Assembly: GCA_963697345.1 (NCBI GenBank)
Contig: CAVONS010000012.1
Span: 1-64,000, forward strand
Reading direction: 5' to 3'
Source of the DNA: Prado023 sp963697345
Lineage (GTDB): Bacteria; Actinomycetota; Actinomycetes; S36-B12; CAIYMF01
DNA: 64,000 nucleotides
The position numbers and the translations under genes are program-made. Of the stretch, positions 1-8,347 are shown one piece after another (the stretch's first letter is position 1; every line of letters starts with the position of its first letter). The notes below the pieces were generated by a model that saw only the letters and a program-made list of their open reading frames with translations, made no database searches and was not told where the DNA came from.

Positions 1-33
1 GTCGGCGCACGTCCCGGGGTCAACGGTCGACGG

Positions 34-324
34 TCAGGCGGGCTGGGCGTACCCCGTGACGGCTGTGTCGTACAGCACGCACGCCTCCTGGCCGACCACC
101 CACGCGAGGTGGCCGGGCTCCATGACGAAGGCATCGCCTGGCACGTAGGTGACCTCGACCCCGTCCTTGCCCACCACCACCATCGAGCCCGATCCGCAGA
201 CGCCGGTGTGGCGGGCCATGCACTCATCCGTGCCTGCTATCGGCTTGACGTCCACCTCCCACCGCCAGCCCGGCTCGAAGACGCCGCGCCCGACGGTGAA
301 GTCCCCGAGCGTGATGACGTCCAT
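34..324 (-). CDS. small single-domain cupin protein
   Basis: A 96-residue protein that is essentially one beta-barrel cupin. The pattern visible is RGVFEPGWRW near residue 13, a HHTG-like stretch (MARHTG) near 35, GSGSMVVVG, then PGDAFVMEPGHLAWVVG, the second cupin motif with its conserved PGD and PGH. Metal or small-ligand binding is usual for the fold; no substrate can be read from sequence. The frame stays open upstream past the neighbouring acetyltransferase start, so I chose the first ATG (base 324), which leaves 48 bp to the divergent gene. Family-level call is firm, function unknown. Confidence 0.72.
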   Translation of the reverse strand: MDVITLGDFTVGRGVFEPGWRWEVDVKPIAGTDECMARHTGVCGSGSMVVVGKDGVEVTYVPGDAFVMEPGHLAWVVGQEACVLYDTAVTGYAQPA

Positions 325-372
325 GCGGCCGTTGGCCGCGAAGGGCCGGGTCAGGACTGGTAGGACTGACCC

Positions 373-945
373 ATGACCGCGAACCTGCCCTCGGGCATCG
401 AGTACCAGCGGATGATCGCCGGCGAGCTCTACCTGCCCAGCGACCCTGAGCTCGTCGCCGCACGTGCCCGTGCCCGTTCGCTGGAGTTCCGGTTCAACCA
501 CACACCTCCTGAGCAGGCAGACGAGCGTGCCGCGATCCTGGGCGACCTCTTCGGCAGCACAGGTGATTCGCTGGAGATCGAACCGATGCTGCACGTGGAC
601 TATGGGCTGAACATCCACATCGGCCAGCGCTTCTACGCCAATGCCCATTGCGTCATGCTCGACGTCGCCGAGATCCGGATCGGGGACGACACGATGCTGG
701 CCCCGGGCGTGCAGCTGCTCACCGCGACGCACCCCGTGGACCCGGTGGCGCGCACCTCGGGGCGCGAACTGGGCTACCCGATCACGATCGGCCGGCGGGT
801 GTGGCTCGGCGGCGGAGTGATCGTCGGGCCCGGTGTCACGATCGGCGATGACGTGGTGGTCGGATCCGGTGCCGTGGTCATCAAGGACCTGCCCGACGGG
901 GTCGTGGCCGTCGGCAACCCGGCGCGGGTGGTGCGCTCCATCTGA
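373..945 (+). CDS. maltose/galactoside O-acetyltransferase (left-handed beta-helix)
   Basis: A 190-residue hexapeptide-repeat acetyltransferase of the maltose/galactoside O-acetyltransferase (Maa/LacA) type, which moves an acetyl group from acetyl-CoA to a sugar hydroxyl. The N-terminal Mac domain is visible (MIAGELYLPSDPEL), followed by DYGLNIHIGQRFYANAHC and the beta-helix turns around TATHPVDP, where the His is the family's catalytic base. The tail GNPARVVRSI is typical. Length matches the family. The ATG lies 48 bp from a divergent cupin gene. The GH1 gene 100 bp downstream on the same strand suggests a sugar-related context, but co-transcription is not shown. Confidence 0.9.
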   Translation: MTANLPSGIEYQRMIAGELYLPSDPELVAARARARSLEFRFNHTPPEQADERAAILGDLFGSTGDSLEIEPMLHVDYGLNIHIGQRFYANAHCVMLDVAEIRIGDDTMLAPGVQLLTATHPVDPVARTSGRELGYPITIGRRVWLGGGVIVGPGVTIGDDVVVGSGAVVIKDLPDGVVAVGNPARVVRSI

Positions 946-1046
946 CCGCGGGCCGGCTCACGTCTGGCTGGGGTGCCCCGCAGGGGTGCTCCGCGCTAGT
1001 TTCACTGGCAGGTCAGTTCGGATCAGCCGCGCCGAAGGAGGACCCG

Positions 1047-2468
1047 ATGAGCTCGCGACCATCACCGTTCCCCGCTGGATTCCTCTGGGGCGGCGCGACG
1101 GCGGCCAACCAGATCGAGGGTGCCCACGACGAGGCGGGCAAGGGCCTGTCGATCCAGGATGTGGCCCCGAGCGGGATCAAGGGCCCGCGCACCGAACACC
1201 CCACACCGGACAACCTGAAGCTGATCGGGATCGACTTCTACCACCGGTACGCCGAGGACATCGCGATGCTCGCCGAGATGGGCTTCCGGGTGTTCCGGAT
1301 GTCGATCGCCTGGAGCCGCATCTTCCCGCAGGGAGATGAGGAGACACCCAACGAGGACGGGCTGGCCTTCTACGACAGGGTGTTCGACGAGTTGGAGCGC
1401 CATGGCATCACCCCGCTGGTGACGATCTCGCACTACGAGACCCCGCTGCATCTGGCCCAGACCTACGACGGCTGGGTGAGCCGGGACCTGATCGGGTTCT
1501 ACGAGCGCTACGTCCGCGTCCTGATCGAGCGCTATGGCCATCGGGTGAAGCACTGGCTGACCTTCAACGAGATCAACTCGGTCCTGCACGAACCGTTCCT
1601 GTCGGGGGCCATCAACACACCGAAGGAGCAGCTGTCACGCTCGGACCTGTACCGGGCTGCACACCACGAACTGGTGGCCTCCGCCCTGGCCACGAGGATC
1701 ATCCACGAGATGTCCCCCGACTCCCTCGTCGGATGCATGCTGCTGTCGATGCCGGTGTATCCCCTCACCCCTGACCCGGCCGACATGGTCGCCGTGATGC
1801 ACACCGACCACCTGAACCTCATGTTCGGCGACGTCCAGGTGCGTGGCGAGTACCCCGGCTATGCCCTGCGCCACTTCCAGGAGTCCGGCATCGACGTGGA
1901 CATCACCGACCTCGACCGGGAGATCCTGGCCAACACAGTGGACTTCGTCTCCTTCTCCTACTACATGAGCATCTGCGAGACCGCCGATGCGGCGCGGATG
2001 GAGGCCGGGGAGGGCAACATCCTCGGCGGGGTGCCGAACCCCACCCTCACGGCCAGCGACTGGGGCTGGCAGATCGACCCCCGCGGCCTGCGCCTGGTCT
2101 GCAACCAGTTCTGGGATCGCTGGCAGAAGCCGCTCTTCGTGGTCGAGAACGGCCTGGGTGCCCGCGACGAACTCGTGGAGGTCGACGGCGTGCCCACGGT
2201 TCTCGACGACTACCGGATCGCCTACATGAACGACCACCTCGTCCAGCTCGGCGAAGCCATCACCGACGGGGTCGAGGTCCTCGGGTACACCTCCTGGGGA
2301 TGCATCGACCTCGTCAGCTTCACGACAGCTGAGCTGAGCAAGCGGTACGGGTTCATCTACGTCGACCGCAACGACGACGGCACCGGGACACTGGCGCGCC
2401 ACAGGAAGAAGTCCTTCACCTGGTACGCCGACGTCATCGCCACCAATGGCGCAAGCCTGCGCCGATGA
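1047..2468 (+). CDS. GH1 family 6-phospho-beta-glucosidase
   Basis: A 473-residue glycoside hydrolase family 1 enzyme. The acid/base Glu is in TFNEIN (about residue 175) and the nucleophile Glu is in FVVENGLG (about residue 367). The late ELSKRYGFIYVD stretch carries the Lys and Tyr that bind the 6-phosphate in BglA/AscB-type enzymes, so I favour 6-phospho-beta-glucosidase over plain beta-glucosidase. FLWGGATAANQIEGA at the N terminus is the usual substrate loop. A good AAGGAGG Shine-Dalgarno lies at 1035-1041. No PTS component is visible nearby, so the phosphorylated substrate must come from elsewhere. Confidence 0.92.
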   Translation: MSSRPSPFPAGFLWGGATAANQIEGAHDEAGKGLSIQDVAPSGIKGPRTEHPTPDNLKLIGIDFYHRYAEDIAMLAEMGFRVFRMSIAWSRIFPQGDEETPNEDGLAFYDRVFDELERHGITPLVTISHYETPLHLAQTYDGWVSRDLIGFYERYVRVLIERYGHRVKHWLTFNEINSVLHEPFLSGAINTPKEQLSRSDLYRAAHHELVASALATRIIHEMSPDSLVGCMLLSMPVYPLTPDPADMVAVMHTDHLNLMFGDVQVRGEYPGYALRHFQESGIDVDITDLDREILANTVDFVSFSYYMSICETADAARMEAGEGNILGGVPNPTLTASDWGWQIDPRGLRLVCNQFWDRWQKPLFVVENGLGARDELVEVDGVPTVLDDYRIAYMNDHLVQLGEAITDGVEVLGYTSWGCIDLVSFTTAELSKRYGFIYVDRNDDGTGTLARHRKKSFTWYADVIATNGASLRR

Positions 2469-2525
2469 CTCCTGGTCGTCCGCTACCCGGGCCACCGCTT
2501 CAGCCCTCAGACATGGGCCACCACG

Positions 2526-3890
2526 TCAGGAAGCCGCCAGGTACCTCGGCTCCGGTCGGGTGAGCGCCACCGCGCCCTGGGGACTGGTCCATCTCAAGCC
2601 TGAGTCGGGCATCGCGTCCACCGACCACCCGGCCTCGTGCTTGAGGCGGTGGTGACGGCGGCACAACGCGTGCAGGTTGCCAGCACTTGTCGCGCCCTCC
2701 GGGAAGGGCACGAGATGATCGAGGTCGCACTCGGCTGCCGCGACCAGACATCCCGGGAAGCGACACGTCCCGTCCCGTAGGCGCACCTGGCGCTCCAGCG
2801 CGGCTGGCGGTCGGTAGGAACGCGACCCCACATCCAGGACGGCACCCGACGACGAGCTGACCAGGACATGGCGCCACCTCGCGTCCCCGGCAGCCAACCG
2901 GCGGGCAACGTCCGCCGGGATCACCCCGAGGCCGTTGACGACAGCGGGGGTGTCGCTGAGGCCCGCCAACGAGTCGATCGGGATCGTCACATGGATCTCG
3001 GTGGACACGCCCGGAGCTGGCCCGCCCGGAACAGGCCCGCCCTCGGGGCCAGGGGACATTGCCTTCGGGTCGCCTCCCGCACCGGCCTCGCCCTGAGATC
3101 GGCGCCCGAGCACGAGATCGACCAGGGCATCAGCCATCCACGGGCCAAGGGCTCGCCGGTCACCATCGGCCGCGCGGTCACAGTCAGCTCGAGCGCGCCC
3201 TCGGATTGCAGCGTGCACCCGCTCTGCGTCCTCGCTGGCCAGCACGGCAGTGAGCTCAGCGGTCCCATCAGAGCCATGCGACACCCAGACCCCGCGTCTG
3301 TCCATGGCCTTCTTGCGGCGCTGGGGAAGGACATCGACGCCCAAGTGCGCCAGCAGACGTCGGAGGAAGATCTCCAGCTGACGAGCAGTGTGGTCGACGG
3401 CATAGGCCAGGCCCCGGTCGAGGACGAGCGCGTACTCCGCCCCGTGGGCCCGACGCGGAACACCCTCGGGATCGGTCCTGGGCACGTCGAAGAGCGCCTC
3501 ACCAAGGATGCGTGCTCTCGTCGCGTCGAGGTGACCGGCGGCCAGCGCCGCCCACACCCGGGGGTGGCAGCGCAGCGTCTCGGCACCTGCCCGCAGCCAC
3601 TGGGCCGAGCGCCTGGAGATCACCAGAGCCGCGGAGAGCTCATCCTCCACGTGGTCGGTCATCGGACCCCCGGCATCATCGCGCCCCAGCGCGCACACCG
3701 CTGCCGCCTGGACGGCGGCCACCTGGGCCATCAGGGTCTTGGCCTGGTCGAGCACCTCCAGGGGGCCGGCGAGTGCATCGCGGGCGCCTCCGGGCTCAGC
3801 GCGCAGCAGCGCCACCAACCCCTCGACGCCCAGGCCCGAAGGATCGATCGGCCGTCCCTGGTGATCGTGGACCTGCAGTTCCAGAAGCAT
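2526..3890 (-). CDS. DUF222 / HNH endonuclease (13E12-repeat type)
   Basis: A 454-residue protein of the actinobacterial DUF222-HNH family, in the same group as the mycobacterial 13E12 repeat proteins. The N-terminal two thirds is the helical DUF222 region (the LRAGAETLRCHPRVWAAL and HLDATRARIL stretches are typical). The C terminus is an HNH nuclease, with CRFPGC, CDLDHLVPF and LHALCRRHHRLKH at about residues 375-430. The open frame extends upstream, but ATG 3890 opens the conserved MLLELQ segment and sits 42 nt below a LexA box (3933-3944), which argues for this start. Biological role of the family is unclear; DNA cleavage is expected from the fold. Confidence 0.86.
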   Translation of the reverse strand: MLLELQVHDHQGRPIDPSGLGVEGLVALLRAEPGGARDALAGPLEVLDQAKTLMAQVAAVQAAAVCALGRDDAGGPMTDHVEDELSAALVISRRSAQWLRAGAETLRCHPRVWAALAAGHLDATRARILGEALFDVPRTDPEGVPRRAHGAEYALVLDRGLAYAVDHTARQLEIFLRRLLAHLGVDVLPQRRKKAMDRRGVWVSHGSDGTAELTAVLASEDAERVHAAIRGRARADCDRAADGDRRALGPWMADALVDLVLGRRSQGEAGAGGDPKAMSPGPEGGPVPGGPAPGVSTEIHVTIPIDSLAGLSDTPAVVNGLGVIPADVARRLAAGDARWRHVLVSSSSGAVLDVGSRSYRPPAALERQVRLRDGTCRFPGCLVAAAECDLDHLVPFPEGATSAGNLHALCRRHHRLKHEAGWSVDAMPDSGLRWTSPQGAVALTRPEPRYLAAS

Positions 3891-3931
3891 CGTGGATCCC
3901 CCGTTCCCCGTGTGCGCCGCACCCAGCAGTA

Positions 3932-3945
3932 CGAACATCTGTTCG
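3932..3945 (-). promoter_or_regulatory. LexA (SOS) box upstream of the HNH gene
   Basis: CGAACatctGTTCG is a perfect palindrome matching the actinobacterial SOS consensus GAAC-N4-GTTC, flanked by a further A on the right. It lies about 42 nt upstream of the HNH endonuclease start, where a repressor would block the promoter. I saw no second copy elsewhere in the window. LexA control of the gene is inferred. Confidence 0.7.
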
Positions 3946-4035
3946 AATACTACCTCTGCCGTCGGACATCCGACCGGCTCGGTGACCAAGCTGTGGACAG
4001 CCCACGCAGCCGCACCCACGGCCCCGCGCGACAGG

Positions 4036-4362
4036 TCAGCGCGCGCCCGCCGGATCCAACTCCACCGCGCCATCGCGCGCACCGCGCCGCCCACGGATCC
4101 GATGGCCCAACGCGACCAGCCCCAACCCGACCGCATAGATGACGAGGTTCACGATCCCGTAGCCCCACACGTCCTCGTTGGAGAACTCCGGGTACGGGCC
4201 GAAGGCCTGGGTCGATCCGTTGATCCATTCCATGAGGAGATTCGCTGTCTGGAATGTGAACACGAACGAGTGGATCGCGATGTACGCGACGAAGGCGGCC
4301 ATGCGGCTGCGGACCAGCAGGCCGAGCGGGAGCGGGATGAGGATCATCAGGATGAGTTCCAT
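4036..4362 (-). CDS. small conserved membrane protein, unknown function
   Basis: A 108-residue protein with three likely membrane spans: LILMILIPLPLGLLV at the start, FVAYIAIHSFVFTFQTANLL around residue 25-45, and IVNLVIYAVGLGLVALGH around 70-88. A basic tail (HRIRGRRGARDG) follows. I do not recognise a named family. It ends 145 bp upstream of the HNH gene and is divergent from the histidine kinase gene, with 74 bp between the starts. Confidence 0.6.
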   Translation of the reverse strand: MELILMILIPLPLGLLVRSRMAAFVAYIAIHSFVFTFQTANLLMEWINGSTQAFGPYPEFSNEDVWGYGIVNLVIYAVGLGLVALGHRIRGRRGARDGAVELDPAGAR

Positions 4363-4436
4363 GCCTCGAACCTAGGCAGACGCCGGGCGCGGGACATCGT
4401 GGCCACCGCCAGCCTTGCCCCCGCGAGGACACGTAC

Positions 4437-6461
4437 GTGCTGGCACGGATCGACGGGACCTGCCGAGGGGGCCATGATGACGTCGTGGCGCCGAGGCGAT
4501 GGCGATGGACCCTGGTGAGCGCGCTGCTGGTGTACGCAGCGGGTGTCGCAGCCATGGTCGCGATCGGCCTGAACCCCGCCGGCGAACCACCCGAGTTCGC
4601 TGTTGCCGTGGCCTCGACCTTCTCCGTGGGACTCGGACTGCTCGTGGCGTGGCGTCGGCCGGAGAGCCCCATGTCGGGTGCCCTGGTCCTCCTCGTGGCG
4701 GCCCCGACCCTCGTGTCGGCACTGGAGCAGTGGGGCGCCACATGCGGCACACCGGGCCAGATGCCCGGCGCTTGCGTGGTTGCCGCGATCGCTCCTGGGA
4801 TCTGGGTGTTCAACCTCGCCGGCTTCATCGCCCTCTGCGCGACTGTCCCCCATGGGCCTGCGGCAGGGTGGGGCGGGCGATTCCTGCCCTGGGTGTACCT
4901 CGCCGCTGCGCTGTTCGCCATGGTGGTCGTCTCGCTCCAGCCCGACGCCTCCACCGGGGCTGACCCCGCGATCCGCGCAGCCGACCGCGTGGACCTGCCG
5001 GCCGCCCTCAACACGGTGCTGATCGTGGCTGCCGCCCTCAGCCTCTTCGCGAGCCTGGCGGCCGCCGCGCTCTCGGTCGTGGTCCGGTATCGACAGGGCG
5101 ATGAGCTGACTCGCGTGCAGTTGCGGTGGTTCACCCTCGGCTGCGTCCTTGTGCCCGTGCTCCTGGTTGGAGGATGGTTCGCCCAGGCCCTGGGCGCAAC
5201 GCTGGTGGTGGCCTACACACCCTTCATGCTCGCCATCGTGGTGGGCCTGCCGATCACGGTGGCTGTCGCGATCTTCCGCCACGACCTGCTCGACATCGAC
5301 CGCGTGCTCAGCGACACCCTCTCGTGGCTGCTCACCACGGTGGTCGCGGCCGGGGTGTTCGCCCTGGTGGTGGTCGCCATCTCCCAGTCCGGCATCCTTC
5401 AAGGTCTTGTCGGCGAAGGGGCCGGGCTTGTCGTCGCCGCGTTCGTGACCGCCCTGATCCTGACGCCCCTTCATCGCTGGTTCGCCCACGCCGTGGGCAG
5501 CATCGTGGATCGCGATCGGGTGGTCGTGCTCGCCTCAGTCCGCAGGTTCATCGACCTGGTGCGCGACGGGAAGGCGGAGCCCGAGGAGGTGCAGACAGTT
5601 CTTCGGCAGTGCCTGGATGACCCGTACCTGCGGGTCCTGCTGCGTGAGCCGGGGCACGAGGGCCTGACTGCGCTCGACGGCACGCCGTATGCACTCGACC
5701 CCGACTCCACCATCATCGAGTTGGAGTCCCGTGGGTCGACGGTCGGGGCGCTCCTGCTGAGCCGCACCTCCGCCGGCCGGGTGCGTCGGGCGCGCGAGGC
5801 CGCCGCCGAGGCTCGTCTTGCGATCGAGGTCAGCCGTTTGCGGATGGAGCTGCGCCACTCACTCGACGATGCGCGTGAGAGTCGGCTGCGCCTCGTGGAA
5901 GCGGCCGCCACCGAGCGTCGTCGCCTCGAGCGAGACCTGCATGACGGGGCCCAGCAGCAGATCGTCGCCGTCGGCATGCGGCTGCGCTCAGTCCAGCGCC
6001 ACTGCCCACCCGGTGACCCAGTCAACGACGAGCTCGATCTGGCCGTGAACTCCCTGGAGGCCATCGTCGCCGAGCTGCGCCGACTGGCCCATGGGATGCG
6101 CCCAGGCATGCTCGACGACGGACTCGGACCGGCGTTGCGGCTCATGGTGGCCGACAGTCCGATTCCGGTGCATCTGGACGTCGCCGAGGTCAGCGCATCG
6201 GAGGCGGCGGTCACCACTGCCTACTACGTGGTCGCCGAGGCACTGGCCAACGCACTGAAGCACTCCGGAGCCAGCGCAGTGGACGTCCGCATCGGCACGG
6301 TGGACACTCGGTTGGGTGTGGCGGTACACGATGACGGCGCGGGCGGTGCGCGACCGGGCTTCGGGCTGACGGCCATCCGCGACAGGGTCGCCGCCCTGGG
6401 TGGCACGTTCACGCTGCAGAGCACGCCTTCCGACGGCACCCGGATCGAGGTGCTGCTCTGA
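4437..6461 (+). CDS. membrane sensor histidine kinase (HisKA_3 type)
   Basis: A 674-residue sensor kinase of the NarX/DesK-like class. About ten hydrophobic stretches fill the first 320 residues, suggesting a membrane-embedded sensor rather than a periplasmic one. A linker follows, then the dimerisation helix with phospho-acceptor His502 in ERDLHDGAQQQ, and a compact HATPase ending with a GFGLTAIRDRV G-box. It overlaps the response regulator start by one base (stop and ATG share an A), so the pair is translationally coupled. GTG 4437 has GAGGA six bases upstream; GTG 4485 is an alternative start that removes 16 residues. The stimulus is unknown. Confidence 0.88.
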   Translation: MLARIDGTCRGGHDDVVAPRRWRWTLVSALLVYAAGVAAMVAIGLNPAGEPPEFAVAVASTFSVGLGLLVAWRRPESPMSGALVLLVAAPTLVSALEQWGATCGTPGQMPGACVVAAIAPGIWVFNLAGFIALCATVPHGPAAGWGGRFLPWVYLAAALFAMVVVSLQPDASTGADPAIRAADRVDLPAALNTVLIVAAALSLFASLAAAALSVVVRYRQGDELTRVQLRWFTLGCVLVPVLLVGGWFAQALGATLVVAYTPFMLAIVVGLPITVAVAIFRHDLLDIDRVLSDTLSWLLTTVVAAGVFALVVVAISQSGILQGLVGEGAGLVVAAFVTALILTPLHRWFAHAVGSIVDRDRVVVLASVRRFIDLVRDGKAEPEEVQTVLRQCLDDPYLRVLLREPGHEGLTALDGTPYALDPDSTIIELESRGSTVGALLLSRTSAGRVRRAREAAAEARLAIEVSRLRMELRHSLDDARESRLRLVEAAATERRRLERDLHDGAQQQIVAVGMRLRSVQRHCPPGDPVNDELDLAVNSLEAIVAELRRLAHGMRPGMLDDGLGPALRLMVADSPIPVHLDVAEVSASEAAVTTAYYVVAEALANALKHSGASAVDVRIGTVDTRLGVAVHDDGAGGARPGFGLTAIRDRVAALGGTFTLQSTPSDGTRIEVLL

Positions 6462-7102
6462 TGCTGCGGATCGTGGTTGCCGAGGACTCCGTCCTGTTCC
6501 GGGAGGGGCTCACCAGGCTGCTCACGGAATCCGGCCACGACGTCGTCGACGCTGTGGGCGATGCGCCAGCGCTGGTGGCGGCCGTCAACGATCACCTGCC
6601 GGACCTGGTGATCGTCGACGTCCGCATGCCACCCACCATGACCGACGACGGGGCGCAGGCGGCCCACGTCCTGCGCACGCAGTACCCCGAGCTCGGGATC
6701 CTCCTGCTCTCGCAGCACGTCGAGACGCGCCACGCCCTGGACCTGGTCGGCACCGGCGGATTCGGCTACCTGCTCAAGGATCGTGTGCTGCGCATGGACG
6801 ACTTCCTCGACGCAGTGGAACGCGTGGCAGCCGGCGGCTCCGCGCTGGATCCCAGCGTCGTGGCCGCCCTGGTCGCCCCGCGGCGGCTCGATGATCGACT
6901 GGCAGGACTGTCCGGCCGGGAGCTCGAGGTGCTGGGACTCGTGGCCGAGGGCCGAACGAACATGGCCATCGCCGAGCGACTGTTCGTCACGGAGCGAACC
7001 GTGGAGGCGCACATGCGCTCGATCCTGCAGAAGCTCCAGATCGATGACTCGGGCGACAGCCACCGCCGGGTGCTCGCCGTGGTCGCCTACCTGGGCCGCT
7101 GA
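6461..7102 (+). CDS. NarL/LuxR-family response regulator
   Basis: A 213-residue regulator with a receiver domain (acidic pair in VVAEDS, phospho-Asp53 in IVDVRMP, conserved Lys in YLLKDRV) and a C-terminal LuxR-type HTH (LSGRELEVLGLVAEGRTNMAIAE, then FVTERTVEAHMRSI). It is the partner of the kinase just upstream. Parts of this gene (about 6601-6673 and 6894-7000) recur in decayed form at 10196-10371, which shows a past duplication at this locus. Targets are not evident. Confidence 0.92.
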   Translation: MLRIVVAEDSVLFREGLTRLLTESGHDVVDAVGDAPALVAAVNDHLPDLVIVDVRMPPTMTDDGAQAAHVLRTQYPELGILLLSQHVETRHALDLVGTGGFGYLLKDRVLRMDDFLDAVERVAAGGSALDPSVVAALVAPRRLDDRLAGLSGRELEVLGLVAEGRTNMAIAERLFVTERTVEAHMRSILQKLQIDDSGDSHRRVLAVVAYLGR

Positions 7103-7132
7103 CGCAGCAAACCGAAGGCGGCCCTGATGATG

Positions 7133-7156
7133 GGACTGGTCGTCTGCGAGCAGGCC
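7133..7156 (+). repeat. 24-bp copy of the padR 3' end behind the response regulator
   Basis: Bases 7133-7156 match 10413-10436, which encode the last residues of the PadR gene (LLADDQSP, read on the minus strand). Together with the response-regulator fragment at 10196-10371, this places two matching fragments at both edges of the 7.1-10.4 kb zone. Confidence 0.65.
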
Positions 7157-7241
7157 GGGCGCACGTCCGGTGCGGCACCATGAGGTACGACTGCTGCAGT
7201 GTCGCTTCAGCTGTGTGGCACGGAAGGGCCGAGGAATGCCG

Positions 7242-7628
7242 ATGATGACCCAGGTCGAGTTCAGGTCACAGAAGTTCCCCCCCTACGAGGGGGAAGAGGA
7301 GGGGACAAACCCCGGTGTCTGGGGAAGGCGTCTGGTCGAGTACCTCTCCGAGCACCTGTCAGCGCGGGGAATCACGACTGGCACTGCCAACGCCGAGGAC
7401 TGGGGCTGGTACCTGCCCGTGCCGAACGATGGATTCCGGCTGGCTCTCTGCTGCGGACATCAGGATGGCGCTGCAGACGAGTTCGTCGTCTTCACCGACC
7501 CGAGCCGACCGGTGGTCCGTCGTGGCTTCACGAAGGTGGACGCCGCACCCGCCCTCGGCCGGCTGACCCAGGCCCTGCACGAGATCCTCTCCGCCGACCC
7601 CGACATCGCGGACATCGTGTGGACGTAG
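7242..7628 (+). CDS. conserved protein of unknown function
   Basis: A 128-residue soluble protein without membrane segments. Noticeable stretches are QKFPPYEGEEEG near the N terminus, GVWGRRLVEYLSEHL, EDWGWYLPVPNDGF, and ILSADPDIADIVWT at the end. I have the impression of a widespread small family but cannot name it. ATG 7242 is chosen because GAGGA ends six bases upstream; ATG 7236 and 7245 are in the same frame. It stands alone, about 140 bp after the response regulator. Confidence 0.6.
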   Translation: MMTQVEFRSQKFPPYEGEEEGTNPGVWGRRLVEYLSEHLSARGITTGTANAEDWGWYLPVPNDGFRLALCCGHQDGAADEFVVFTDPSRPVVRRGFTKVDAAPALGRLTQALHEILSADPDIADIVWT

Positions 7629-7738
7629 GAGCGTCAAGAAGCAGGTTGGCCCGCAGCGCCCACGGCGTACTCCGCGCGTGCTCGGGAGGTCTCCTGATCG
7701 TCCAATGGATCACGTGCCCATCCCAGAATCGCGGTGAC

Positions 7739-7917
7739 TCATGCCGGGCCGAGGTCGGCCTTGACGTCCTCGGCACGGGATCGCGGGCCGCCCGCCGGCC
7801 ATCTCCTCGCGAGAAGCCCGTACCGCCTCGAGGTCGGCCAGGTCCTCCGCGGCAGCGATCCGCATCCACCACATCCGCCAGCCGGGCCCGAGCATCGCTG
7901 ACCGTCATCTCACTCAT
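7739..7917 (-). pseudogene. broken Phd/YefM-type antitoxin remnant
   Basis: The minus strand begins with MSEMTVSDARARLADVVD, the typical start of a Phd/YefM antitoxin (DNA-binding half). The family's middle is then missing and the frame slips to AAAEDLADLEAVRASREEM, the usual C-terminal helix. A second slip gives EDVKADLGPA and a stop at 7739-7741. So both ends of an antitoxin are present, joined by a deletion and two frameshifts. No intact toxin is visible on the downstream side (about 7628-7738), where I see no convincing gene. Confidence 0.6.
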
Positions 7918-7926
7918 GCATCACGG

Positions 7927-7944
7927 TACCCCCGGGGGTATAGT
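7927..7944 (+). promoter_or_regulatory. perfect palindrome overlapping the -10 of the DCC gene
   Basis: TACCCCCGGGGGTA (7927-7940) is a perfect 14-bp palindrome. It runs directly into TATAGT (7939-7944), a good -10 box ending 7 nt before ATG 7952. A C-tract/G-tract palindrome flanked by TA resembles operators of CsoR/CstR-family sensors of copper or sulfane sulfur. That assignment is inference; no csoR-like gene is in the window. Confidence 0.55.
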
Positions 7945-7951
7945 GGGGGCC

Positions 7952-8347
7952 ATGACTGAGATGCGAACCCCCCTGTGGCTCTTCGACGGTGACTGCGGAC
8001 CCTGCGACCGGGCTGCGGCGAAGATCCGGACCCGGGTGGCCCCACCGGCCGACGTACGCCCCTACCAGTCGGCGGATCTCGACGCCCTCGGCATCGGGCA
8101 GGACGAGGTCCTCCGTGGCCCCGTGCTCGTCAGGCCCGACGGCAGCCACGTGGTCGGCCCGCAGTCCGTCGCCGAACTGCTGAGGATGTCCCGGCCGCCG
8201 TTCCGGCTGGCCGGCGCGCTCATGCAAGCCCCCGGGGTCCGCCAAGCACTCGCGGCCATCGGGCCGCACATGTACCAGCAGCGGTACCGCCTGCCCGGGG
8301 CCACGGCCGCGTGCCAGACCCCCGAGCCCGTGCACACCGCGCCCTAA
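7952..8347 (+). CDS. DCC-family thiol-disulfide oxidoreductase-like protein (DUF393)
   Basis: A 131-residue protein with the DUF393 signature: a DGDCGPCDRAA motif at about residues 10-20 with a CxxC pair, LDALGIGQDEV, then GSHVVGPQSVAEL, and a C-terminal YRLPGATAAC. The family is thioredoxin-like and named for its conserved DxxCxxC motif. It starts with ATG 7 nt below a TATAGT box, so the transcript is probably leaderless. Its 3' end overlaps the convergent ceramidase-like fragment by four bases. Confidence 0.82.
   Translation: MTEMRTPLWLFDGDCGPCDRAAAKIRTRVAPPADVRPYQSADLDALGIGQDEVLRGPVLVRPDGSHVVGPQSVAELLRMSRPPFRLAGALMQAPGVRQALAAIGPHMYQQRYRLPGATAACQTPEPVHTAP

Noticed and set aside
2868..4142. 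A 424-residue open frame on the plus strand opposite the HNH gene
   Set aside because: It is the antisense shadow of the DUF222-HNH gene; its composition is Arg/Pro/His-rich without motifs, while the minus strand has clear family motifs.
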